Source: Bacteriovoracaceae bacterium (lineage in GTDB: Bacteria > Bdellovibrionota > UBA1018). Taken from it: a stretch of DNA of 5,623 bases. The notes under the pieces are model-generated. The model worked only from the letters and a program-made list of their open reading frames with translations, had not been told where the DNA came from and ran no database searches. Every line of letters starts with the position of its first letter. The stretch's first letter is position 1. The translations under genes were made by a program, and so were the position numbers. Positions 1 to 5,146 of this stretch are shown in pieces. The DNA lies in contig JAHFAB010000147.1 in assembly GCA_023250795.1 (NCBI GenBank), positions 1 through 5,623 on the forward strand, read 5' to 3'.

Positions 1-243
1 TTGGAGTTTTCCTTCGAGATAAACTTGCCTGCCCTTGGTGAGGTACTGCCCGCAAAGTTCCGCAAGCTTTCCCCAGACAACAATTTTATGCCATTCGGTT
101 CGCTCTTGTTTTTGCCCCGCTTTATCGTTCCACGTCTCATTGGTTGCCACATTGAAATTAGCAACGGCCATTCCAGCCCCTGTGTAACGAACTTCCGGGT
201 TTTGCCCCAACCGACCTATGAGAATTACTTTATTGATAGACAT
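1..243 (-). CDS. ssb: Single-stranded DNA-binding protein SSB (partial, C-terminus outside window)
   Basis: The minus strand is open from an ATG at 243 to the window edge, giving the first 81 residues of a bacterial SSB. The protein coats single-stranded DNA as a homotetramer during replication, recombination and repair. The N-terminus [20 protein letters not shown] closely follows the E. coli SSB OB fold. The ssDNA-stacking aromatics are recognisable: Trp38 and Trp51 match E. coli Trp40 and Trp54, and Trp57 stands where E. coli has Phe60. The fragment ends in the strand VYLEGKLQ, so the rest of the OB fold, the acidic tail and the stop are missing. The start lies 15 bp after the stop of the upstream membrane protein gene, so the two are probably cotranscribed. 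No convincing Shine-Dalgarno precedes this ATG, which suggests some dependence on translation of the upstream gene. The family assignment is very secure. Confidence 0.96.
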   Translation of the reverse strand, partial: MSINKVILIGRLGQNPEVRYTGAGMAVANFNVATNETWNDKAGQKQERTEWHKIVVWGKLAELCGQYLTKGRQVYLEGKLQ

Positions 244-258
244 GAGAAACGATTAGCT

Positions 259-735
259 TCAGTCAACGTTCTCTGTCAAGGGGGTTTCGCGAGGAGGGGC
301 AGAAGGACCCAAAGGTTTTTCTGGAAATGGAATCCCCTTGTCTTTGTATAGTTTTCTAAAATGCTGCTCTATCCCTTGTTTGGCCTTTTCTTCATCATTT
401 AAATAAAGATACGGATCAAACCCACAATGCGGACACCCGAGAGCAATCCGCATTCTAATGCGATAAGTTATTTCGAACACAGTCCAAAGAGGCAGAAACG
501 AAATAATCCCCTTCCATTCCAGCCAGTTCCAGGTCAAAAGAGTGACAAAGAAAGAGGTCAAAGCAATCTGAACGTAGTGCCATCCCCCTGGCTGCTGACG
601 AAAGCGGACGCGCCTATGAACTTCACAAACTGGGCAGATAAAGGCCCAAACCGGGGTGTCTCGCTCTTTCCAAAGTGTTTTAAAATAGGAAAGTTTGACT
701 TTCAGGTGTCGTTTTTTAGGTTTTATGCGGTCCAT
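259..735 (-). CDS. Two-TM membrane protein with split CxxC/CxxC zinc ribbon, function unknown
   Basis: I do not recognise a named family for this 158-residue protein. It starts with a basic, soluble N-terminus and a CPVC pair (Cys34, Cys37). A hydrophobic hairpin follows: TM1 at about 52-71 and TM2 at about 76-93, with a short EWKG turn. After it come a second pair in CPHCGFDPYLYLND (Cys101, Cys104) and a charged, proline-rich tail. The two CxxC pairs flank the hairpin on the same, probably cytoplasmic, side, so they could complete one four-cysteine zinc site next to the membrane. The ATG at 735 is well supported: AGAGAGG sits 7 nt upstream, and an overlapping ATG at 739 stops after seven codons. 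It is probably the first gene of a unit with ssb. Linkage to DNA metabolism is only suggested by that neighbour. Confidence 0.8.
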   Translation of the reverse strand: MDRIKPKKRHLKVKLSYFKTLWKERDTPVWAFICPVCEVHRRVRFRQQPGGWHYVQIALTSFFVTLLTWNWLEWKGIISFLPLWTVFEITYRIRMRIALGCPHCGFDPYLYLNDEEKAKQGIEQHFRKLYKDKGIPFPEKPLGPSAPPRETPLTENVD

Positions 736-742
736 CCATTGA

Positions 743-749
743 CCTCTCT
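743..749 (-). promoter_or_regulatory. Ribosome binding site of the 158-residue membrane protein gene
   Basis: On the minus strand AGAGAGG stands 7 nt before the ATG at 735 and fixes that start. It lies within the 40-bp divergent intergenic region. It overlaps the -35 element (TTGACC, 739-744) proposed for the opposite gene, so the two genes may not be expressed independently. Confidence 0.7.
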
Positions 750-755
750 AGGTTA

Positions 756-761
756 ATCATA
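756..761 (-). promoter_or_regulatory. Candidate -10 box of the minus-strand unit (membrane protein, ssb)
   Basis: TATGAT on the minus strand matches the sigma-70 -10 consensus at 5 of 6 positions. It would place transcription start near 749, just upstream of the ribosome binding site. No good -35 is visible at 16-18 bp, so the call is weak. It nearly abuts the proposed -10 of the divergent gene (763-768). Confidence 0.35.
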
Positions 762-775
762 GCATAACTCTACCC

Positions 776-1966
776 ATGCGAGTCTACCCCCCGCCTCCCA
801 TTACTTTTCCCCCCGCTTGGCACTGGTTTGTCGACGAACTCTTGCCTAGCTACGTCAAAAAACACTACAGTCCCAAAGAAGCGTGGAAAGAAAAGCCCTT
901 CGGCGAAACAGACGCTCGATTTTTTTTCAGGGGGATCGAAGAACTCTCTGAGCTCTTTACCGATGAACGCTCTGGCCATGTTCCGCCTTATTTTAAACAT
1001 CCCCGTTTTCGCTCGAGTTATTTGCTTTATTTCATCCCTCTTCAGGCTGCAAAATTTATCACCCTCTTTCAACTTCATGCAAAAGCGATGGCAGCGGCTC
1101 TGAGTCACGCAAGAATCTCGGGAAAATTAAAAATAGTAGATCTGGGAGCAGGACCCGCCACGGCTTCGCTCGCCTTTTTGATTTGGTTCTTAAACCAACC
1201 CGAGACTGAAGGCATCTCTCTAGAATGGGACGGGTTTGATACCGAAGCAGGAATTCTAAAAGACGGAAAACAACTCATCGAACTCGTCGCCTCACAGTTT
1301 CCAAAACTGAGAAATAAAATCCAAGCCCGCACACACACCGTTTCATGGTGGGATGCCCCCGGTATTTTAAATGGCGAAAACTCCCTCATTTTAATGGGCA
1401 ATGTTTTGAACGAAATGCCGCAGAACCCGCGTGCGGAGGAGAATCAGTTCCATGGATTTAAAAAATTATTTACTAAAATGAACGGCGGAGGCTGTCTGAT
1501 CGTAGAACCTGCCTCGCGATCTTCTTCACAACTCCTCTCTCAACTCCGAAATAGTTTTTTTGAACACAGTCTTTTGCCTGCCTCCCCCACTTCTCTCTGG
1601 GGTCCTTGTCTTCATGCTGAAAAATGCCCTCTGTCTTTTGGAAAAGATTGGTGCCATTTTTCAGTCCCAGTGGATATTCCTGGCAAGTGGTTTAAGAAAT
1701 TTTCTAAAGCGCTCAGTTCAGAAAGACAGTGGGTAAAATTTTCTTATGTTTGGATTGCGTCTAAGGATTATCCCGCACCTCTCACGGCAAATACTTCGCG
1801 AAGAGTCATCAGTGATCCTTTATCCGTTGGAAAGAAAAATAAAATCGTCTTGTTATGCGAACCTGAGCAACCCAAGCGTTTAGAGATTCCTGTGCAAATC
1901 CAAATTCGAAGAGGAGATCTATTGAGTGGAGATCATCCCACATCTCAAGAGAATTTCCGCAGATGA
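776..1966 (+). CDS. Rsm22/METTL17-like small-ribosomal-subunit methyltransferase-family protein
   Basis: This 396-residue protein has the layout of the Rsm22 family (mitochondrial Rsm22/METTL17 and bacterial relatives), which acts in small ribosomal subunit assembly. An N-terminal helical region contains HPRFRSSYLLYFIPLQ (75-90). The Rossmann SAM motif I is VDLGAGPAT (121-129), followed by an acidic post-I loop FDTEAG (154-159) and GNVLNEMP (208-215). The C-terminal part carries the family's four metal-ligand cysteines: Cys278 (GPC), Cys284 (EKC), Cys293 (DWC) and Cys361 (LLC). METTL17 holds a [4Fe-4S] cluster at such a site. Whether family members methylate anything is unsettled, so a pure assembly role is possible. 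The ATG at 776 has no Shine-Dalgarno, and the mRNA may be leaderless. The TGA overlaps the ATG of the rsmB-like gene (ATGA), indicating an operon with translational coupling. Confidence 0.85.
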   Translation: MRVYPPPPITFPPAWHWFVDELLPSYVKKHYSPKEAWKEKPFGETDARFFFRGIEELSELFTDERSGHVPPYFKHPRFRSSYLLYFIPLQAAKFITLFQLHAKAMAAALSHARISGKLKIVDLGAGPATASLAFLIWFLNQPETEGISLEWDGFDTEAGILKDGKQLIELVASQFPKLRNKIQARTHTVSWWDAPGILNGENSLILMGNVLNEMPQNPRAEENQFHGFKKLFTKMNGGGCLIVEPASRSSSQLLSQLRNSFFEHSLLPASPTSLWGPCLHAEKCPLSFGKDWCHFSVPVDIPGKWFKKFSKALSSERQWVKFSYVWIASKDYPAPLTANTSRRVISDPLSVGKKNKIVLLCEPEQPKRLEIPVQIQIRRGDLLSGDHPTSQENFRR

Positions 1967-3189
1967 GGAACCAGGCCGTTCAAGTCCTCACTCGAACGCT
2001 CAACGACGGTCTCACGATCGATCAAGCCATTGACCAGGTTATGAAAGACGGTGATTCTTCCCGCTCTTGGATGCAAGAAATCAGTTCCGGCACTTTGCGA
2101 TGGAAGGGGAGGCTCGATTTTATTTTAAACTCAGTTTCCCTCAAGAAAAAACCCTCCGGCTGGCTGAGAAAAATCCTACTCACCTCGGCTTATCAACTCA
2201 TAGCCCAGGACCGGATTAACCGAGCCGCTGTGGTCAATGAAACTGTAGATGAGATCCGAGAAAAAGAAGGAGAAGCTCCCTCTCGATTTGCCAATGCGGT
2301 TTTGAGAAAAATTTCAGATCAGGCGGTCCAGTGGAAAGACCTCGATGGAGATACGGCAGAATGGGCCAGTCTTCCCGAGTGGCTCTGGAAAAAAATCTGT
2401 GCGCAGCAGGGCTTAGCGTGGGCCAAAGCTTTTGCACTGGCCTGTTTAGAAAGACCTGAGACTTGGATATTAGAAGGCCCGAGTTTGAAATCTTCGAAGC
2501 TGGGCGGCGCCGCAAAGAGTGGCGGCGCCGTTTTTCACCATGAGGGATTTCAAGAAGGAAAATTCATCGTCCAAGATATTTCAAACCAAGTACTCGTTTC
2601 TGAAATCTGTTCGGAGATAAAAAAACTGAGCGGAAATCTGCCACTCTCAGCACTTGATCTCTGTGCCGCGCCTGGGGGAAAAACGATTGCTCTGAGTTGG
2701 AATGGTTTCTCCGTTTTCGCCACCGATCAAGACACGAGAAGATTGCAATTGATCCAAGAAAACTTGGACCGCCTTGCGAAAAACCCAGATCTGATTGCGA
2801 TGGGGAAAATTACTCTTGTGGAGAGAAAATCTGTAGCAGACCTCCCATTACAAGACCTGGTTTGGGTCGACGCGCCCTGTACTGGGACAGGGATTATCCG
2901 TCGCCATCCTGAAATCAGGTGGAACCGAAAGGAAAGTGATCTTTTAGATCTAACCGTTCTACAAAAGAAACTACTCTTAGAGGGCTGGGAGAAAGTAAAA
3001 CCAGGCGGGTATTTAGTCTATTCGGTTTGCTCCATTTTAAAAGAGGAGGGCCCTGACCTAGTACGCGCTGCTGGGCTCTCTGAGGGACTATTGGGCGCTC
3101 GGAAAATCCGAGACTGGTTTCTCGTGCCGCAAGAAGAGCCTCACGGCGACGGATTTTGGGGTGTGCTGCTGGGGAAGAGTGGAAAATGA
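1963..3189 (+). CDS. rsmB: 16S rRNA m5C methyltransferase, RsmB (Sun/Fmu) family
   Basis: This SAM-dependent enzyme should form 5-methylcytosine in 16S rRNA (C967 in E. coli). Its 408 residues compare with 429 in E. coli RsmB. A NusB-like RNA-binding domain covers about 1-120, including RINRAAVVNETVDEIRE and the ending FANAVLRKI. The linker reaches the QDISNQ motif (204-209). The catalytic domain then shows motif I LDLCAAPGGK (231-240), the acidic ATDQD (253-257), motif IV DAPCTGTG (303-310) with the product-release Cys306, RRHPEIRW (313-320), and motif VI VYSVCS (352-357) with the nucleophile Cys356. The end DGFWGVLL matches the usual DGFF closing strand. The NusB domain argues for RsmB rather than RsmF. 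The ATG overlaps the preceding stop by 4 bp. An odd GGA-rich stretch (181-189) is encoded by a GC-rich hairpin. The gene ends 28 bp before a convergent antitoxin gene. Confidence 0.93.
   Translation: MRNQAVQVLTRTLNDGLTIDQAIDQVMKDGDSSRSWMQEISSGTLRWKGRLDFILNSVSLKKKPSGWLRKILLTSAYQLIAQDRINRAAVVNETVDEIREKEGEAPSRFANAVLRKISDQAVQWKDLDGDTAEWASLPEWLWKKICAQQGLAWAKAFALACLERPETWILEGPSLKSSKLGGAAKSGGAVFHHEGFQEGKFIVQDISNQVLVSEICSEIKKLSGNLPLSALDLCAAPGGKTIALSWNGFSVFATDQDTRRLQLIQENLDRLAKNPDLIAMGKITLVERKSVADLPLQDLVWVDAPCTGTGIIRRHPEIRWNRKESDLLDLTVLQKKLLLEGWEKVKPGGYLVYSVCSILKEEGPDLVRAAGLSEGLLGARKIRDWFLVPQEEPHGDGFWGVLLGKSGK
2503..2535 (+). other. GC-rich direct repeat and terminator-like hairpin inside rsmB
   Basis: GGCGGCGCCG occurs at 2503-2512 and again at 2521-2530, each time coding Gly-Gly-Ala. 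Because CGGCGCCG is self-complementary, the two copies can pair as an 8-bp all-GC stem with a 10-nt loop (2513-2522), followed directly by five T (2531-2535). This has the form of an intrinsic terminator on the plus strand, located in the linker between the NusB and methyltransferase domains. Translating ribosomes would normally hide it. Termination when translation fails is a speculation. Confidence 0.4.
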
Positions 3190-3217
3190 TTAGCCAGACA
3201 ATAACCAGTAAAAGCTT

Positions 3218-3514
3218 TCAGCCTAGCTGCACTTTAAAATTAAGTTTCGTCTTGTTCACTTGATCCTGTAAACAGGCTTTGACTGATAGCTTTTCTGATA
3301 ATCCTGCTTGACGTGCAATTTTTACCGCTAATTTACAGCTAACCAATTGACGCCCTTTTTCGATATCACAAAGTGTTCCCCTTGCAATTCCAAGTTTTTC
3401 GGCCATCTCAAATTGAGTCAATCCTAAGGAAGTTCTTGCAACGCTACAAAACCTACCAAAGGTCAAAGGTCCTATTTTTTTTTCTAAAATCGGTAATAAT
3501 TTTTTAGTAATCAT
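3218..3514 (-). CDS. Xre-family HTH antitoxin of a higBA-like module
   Basis: This 98-residue protein has a Xre/Cro-type helix-turn-helix at about 32-56 (LTQFEMAEKLGIARGTLCDI). The signature CDIEKGRQLVS follows, then GLSEK, LQD and a closing KVQLG. Such proteins bind DNA, neutralise a RelE/HigB-type toxin and repress their own operon. The ATG at 3514 is supported by AGAGG 9 nt upstream, by overlap with the upstream toxin remnant, and by the same arrangement in the paralogue at 5140-5451. The toxin in front is truncated, so the antitoxin is probably orphaned. It may persist as a repressor or as protection against a related toxin elsewhere. A promoter with a palindrome in its spacer lies at 3639-3667. 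The gene converges on rsmB with a 28-bp gap and no clear terminator. The HTH call is secure; the antitoxin role is inferred from context. Confidence 0.85.
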   Translation of the reverse strand: MITKKLLPILEKKIGPLTFGRFCSVARTSLGLTQFEMAEKLGIARGTLCDIEKGRQLVSCKLAVKIARQAGLSEKLSVKACLQDQVNKTKLNFKVQLG

Positions 3515-3656
3515 GTTTATTCACCTCTAGAACTCCAATAACAACAAGTTGCTCAAATTCATTTTCTTCATAAATGACAATGACTCTGTAGCTTCCTAGT
3601 TTATACTCTATACTTTTTTTCCAAAAAATACTCCCTTCATAATAAGGCAAAAAGCC
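3504..3656 (-). pseudogene. RelE/HigB-like toxin remnant, C-terminal half only
   Basis: The reading frame upstream of antitoxin 1 is open for 50 residues and ends at TAA 3506-3504, which overlaps the antitoxin start by 11 nt. It contains EYKLGSYRVIVIYEE and ends VVIGVLEVNKHDY. This fits the RelE/ParE/HigB pattern of a Tyr-Arg-Val strand, an acidic turn, a hydrophobic strand and a terminal tyrosine. The frame is closed upstream by TAA (3659-3657) and TAG (3662-3660). There is no ATG, GTG or TTG with a ribosome binding site that could start a full toxin, and the normal N-terminal 40 or so residues are absent. Toxin-first order resembles higBA. The assignment rests on pattern, position and its match to the second locus. 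Confidence 0.6.
3524..3528 (-). promoter_or_regulatory. Antitoxin 1 ribosome binding site embedded in toxin remnant
   Basis: AGAGG on the minus strand lies 9 nt before the ATG at 3514, within the codons for Leu-Glu-Val of the toxin tail. The second locus has GAGG at the identical 9-nt spacing (5461-5464). Confidence 0.65.
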
Positions 3657-3667
3657 TTACTAGTCAA
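3639..3667 (-). promoter_or_regulatory. Sigma-70 promoter with palindromic operator for antitoxin 1
   Basis: On the minus strand TTGACT (3667-3662), a 17-bp spacer and TATTAT (3644-3639) make a strong sigma-70 promoter, each hexamer 5 of 6. The spacer is nearly filled by the inverted repeat TAAGGC-N5-GCCTTA (3643-3659), where an autoregulatory antitoxin would be expected to bind. Transcription would start near 3632, within the toxin remnant, giving an mRNA that serves the antitoxin alone. Confidence 0.55.
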
Positions 3668-3687
3668 ATTTAACTATTTACAATTAT

Positions 3688-3714
3688 CAGCAAGATTTAT
3701 GCCAAAATTAATCT
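3688..3714 (-). repeat. 27-bp element, copy 1, with -24/-12 (sigma-54-like) signature
   Basis: This element is 26 of 27 identical to 5587-5613 and in the same orientation. Read on the minus strand its core is TTGGCATAAATCTTGCT (3705-3689). GG and GC are separated by exactly 10 bp, as in RpoN promoters (TGGCAC-N5-TTGCW). It lies 174 bp upstream of antitoxin 1 and points toward it. RpoN promoters need an upstream activator, and no enhancer site is evident. Other readings are a shared operator or a dispersed repeat. Confidence 0.55.
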
Positions 3715-3754
3715 TAGAAATAGCTCTTCAGACTTTCGAGTGGTTAGCTTAATT

Positions 3755-3847
3755 TGGGGGTGCAAGACTCAGAGCGTGGGCCGGAAGTTGCAAAATAAAG
3801 TCTGGAGATAAAAGCTGGATCTCTCCCCCACTCAAATCTCTGGAGAG
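3755..3847. other. GC-rich island able to fold as a three-way junction
   Basis: Within otherwise AT-rich intergenic DNA three nested stems are visible. The outer stem is TGGGGG (3755-3760) with CCCCCA (3825-3830). Hairpin 1 is TGCAA (3761-3765) with TTGCA (3788-3792). Hairpin 2 is GAGAT (3805-3809) with ATCTC (3819-3823). A competing hairpin pairs CTCTCC (3821-3826) with GGAGAG (3842-3847). This could be a structured RNA or leader on either strand. The stems are short, no known RNA family was recognised, and no clear promoter was found. Confidence 0.25.
3813..3847 (-). repeat. Left 35-bp inverted repeat flanking the HNH gene
   Basis: Read on the minus strand this sequence is CTCTCCAGAGAT, then T, TGAGTGGGG, an extra G, AGAGATC, C, AGCT. 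It matches 5113-5146 on the plus strand at 32 positions, with two mismatches and one inserted G. The copy therefore faces the right one across 1265 bp. It could be the end of a mobile unit or the 3' scrap of a second HNH copy. Its minus-strand reading can be read as Ser-Pro-Glu-Ile-stop, against Ser-Pro-Glu-Met-stop in the HNH gene. Confidence 0.65.
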
Positions 3848-3976
3848 TCAATTTTCCATGTATAGATTTTTAATTTTTTTTAAAATAATCGCTTTTTTTA
3901 AGATTTTTTTTCTTGATTTTATGATTCTGTTTTAGTAGTTACTTCTCAGGTGGTTTAACTGATCTTCTAAGAATAG
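3848..3976. other. AT-rich intergenic stretch upstream of HNH gene
   Basis: No gene is visible here. T runs occur at 3874-3881, 3893-3899 and 3904-3911. A weak plus-strand promoter can be drawn from TTGATT (3913-3918), a 17-bp spacer and TAGTTA. Nothing stronger was found. The frame of the HNH gene is open from 3977 after a TAG at 3974-3976. Confidence 0.4.
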
Positions 3977-4048
3977 AAAGGGATTTATATACAAGATATC
4001 TCACTCAAACACTACACATCTCTCGCCAAATATACAAACGAAGAGCTT

Positions 4049-5128
4049 TTGACAGAACTCCAGATCTTGGTTTCTCAAGAGAGAAATCTGAGCGTAAGAA
4101 TCTTATTATTTTTAAAAGAAATAGAACTGAGAAAGCTTTATTTAGCACGAGGGCACTCATCCCTTTTTGTCTTTTGTGTCAAAGAACTGAAGTATTCTGA
4201 GGCCATGGCTTATCACAGGACCGGTGCACTCAAAGTGATAGAGGAAATACCAGAAGCGAAACAAGCCGTGGAAACGGGGGAACTGAGTATTGCCACGTTG
4301 AGCTTAGTTCAAAGTGCCTGCAATGCGAAAAAGAGAAAAACCAAAGTCGAGGTCGGCTTGGAAGAAAAAAAGAAATTGCTGGATGAGGTCGTGGGAAAGT
4401 CTAAAAAGCAGACAGAAAAAATATTGTCTGAGCATTTTCCGGAAATTCGAGAGGCGATGAAACCCGAGAGAGTGCGCCCAGTGGGGTCCAGTGTAGAAGA
4501 TGAAGTAGAAGTCCGGTTTAATATGAAGTCTGACCTCAACGGAAAATTAAAAAGATTGAGAGATCTCACAGCACACCGGAATCCCTGTCCAACCTATGCG
4601 GAACTGATAGAACTCATGGCAGACTATATGTTGGATGGAATAGACCCTGTGCGGAAAGCCGAAAGAATGGAAAAGAAGACGCGGGAGAAAGAACTGCGGA
4701 AAACTCAGGAGTCTAACTCACTTGGACAGAGTAAAGATGAAGTAAGTGCGGCCAAGGTAGGTGACGCAGAGCAACTTTCAACGGTGAAAGTAAACTCCAC
4801 TGCAAACCCAACATCAACCCAAAACTCAACCCTAAAAACTAGCCCAAAGTCGAGTCGCCATTGCTCCGTTCAGACAGAGCGCACCGTCTGGGTCAGAGCT
4901 CAAAGCAGGTGCGAGCATGTGGACGAGAAGACCGGAAACAGATGTGACGAAACAAGGAGACTTCAGCTCGATCATGTGATCCCTTATGCCATTAGCCAGG
5001 ATAGTTCAGAGAAGAATATCGAACTGGTTTGCACTCAGCATAACCTCTACAGAGCTACGCAGTGGTTCGGAAGTGAGTTTATGAAAGAAAAGATGGGGTG
5101 TACTCAATCGGGCTCTCCAGAGATGTGA
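4049..5128 (+). CDS. HNH endonuclease with N-terminal helical domain
   Basis: This 359-residue protein has a helical N-terminal region (about 1-200) containing LVSQERNLSVRILLFLKEIELRKLY-type helices, a GHSSLFVFCVKELKYSE segment (35-51) and FPEIREAMKPERVRPV. A Lys/Glu- then Ser/Thr/Asn-rich low-complexity linker covers about 201-270. The HNH domain (about 277-336) holds RCEH and RC cysteines, LDHVIP with Asp308-His309, Asn323 and CTQHN with His331-Asn332. HNH domains cleave DNA using one metal ion; the target here is unknown. Similar proteins occur in multiple copies in some predatory bacteria (recalled, not checked). The start is doubtful: TTG 4049 has only GAAGAG at 3-nt spacing, and the frame stays open upstream to 3977 with family-like residues TNEELL. 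AAAGGG (3977-3982) lies 6 nt before an ATA at 3989. Inverted repeats bracket the gene, and its stop lies inside the right one. Confidence 0.85.
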   Translation: MTELQILVSQERNLSVRILLFLKEIELRKLYLARGHSSLFVFCVKELKYSEAMAYHRTGALKVIEEIPEAKQAVETGELSIATLSLVQSACNAKKRKTKVEVGLEEKKKLLDEVVGKSKKQTEKILSEHFPEIREAMKPERVRPVGSSVEDEVEVRFNMKSDLNGKLKRLRDLTAHRNPCPTYAELIELMADYMLDGIDPVRKAERMEKKTREKELRKTQESNSLGQSKDEVSAAKVGDAEQLSTVKVNSTANPTSTQNSTLKTSPKSSRHCSVQTERTVWVRAQSRCEHVDEKTGNRCDETRRLQLDHVIPYAISQDSSEKNIELVCTQHNLYRATQWFGSEFMKEKMGCTQSGSPEM

Positions 5129-5146
5129 GTGGGGAGAGATCAAGCT
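5113..5146 (+). repeat. Right 34-bp inverted repeat, spanning two convergent stop codons
   Basis: This copy runs CTCTCCAGAGAT, G, TGAGTGGGG, AGAGATC, A, AGCT and mirrors 3813-3847. It contains the TGA of the HNH gene (5126-5128) and the stop and last codons of antitoxin 2 (5140-5146). Inside it CTCTCC (5113-5118) and GGAGAG (5133-5138) can pair around a 14-nt loop, so it may also mark the ends of the two convergent transcripts. No T tract follows on either strand. Confidence 0.65.

Larger units (their letters stand above)
739..768 (+). promoter_or_regulatory. Candidate sigma-70 promoter giving a leaderless rsm22-like mRNA
   Basis: TTGACC (739-744) is 5 of 6 to the -35 consensus. It is followed after 18 bp by CATAAC (763-768), 4 of 6 to the -10 consensus. 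Transcription would begin about 7 nt further on, at 775/776, which is the ATG itself. There is no Shine-Dalgarno before 776, which fits a leaderless transcript. The promoter overlaps the ribosome binding site of the divergent gene. Confidence 0.45.

Noticed and set aside
1..351. 116-codon open frame on the plus strand
   Set aside because: It lies opposite ssb and the end of the membrane protein gene, which have clear family or ribosome-site support.
427..756. 109-codon plus-strand frame
   Set aside because: It is antisense to the membrane protein gene, has no recognisable motif and no ribosome site.
817..832. TTGGCAC in rsm22 coding sequence as a second sigma-54 site
   Set aside because: Ten bases after the GG the sequence is TC rather than GC, so the -12 element is absent.
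770..1108. 112-codon minus-strand frame over the rsm22-like start
   Set aside because: It is antisense to a well-supported gene and reads like a random translation.
2234..2515. 93-codon minus-strand frame within rsmB
   Set aside because: It is a shadow of the NusB-domain coding region, without motif or start signals.
3211..3218. AAAGCTTT palindrome between rsmB and antitoxin 1 as terminator
   Set aside because: The stem is too short and AT-rich, with no loop or T tract.
3874..3911. Three T runs as phased bend or phase-variable tract
   Set aside because: The run centres are about 18 and 11 bp apart, not helically phased, and they lie outside any reading frame.
4309..4569. 86-codon minus-strand frame within the HNH gene
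   Set aside because: Its Phe/Ser-rich composition is typical of the reverse of Lys/Glu-rich coding DNA.
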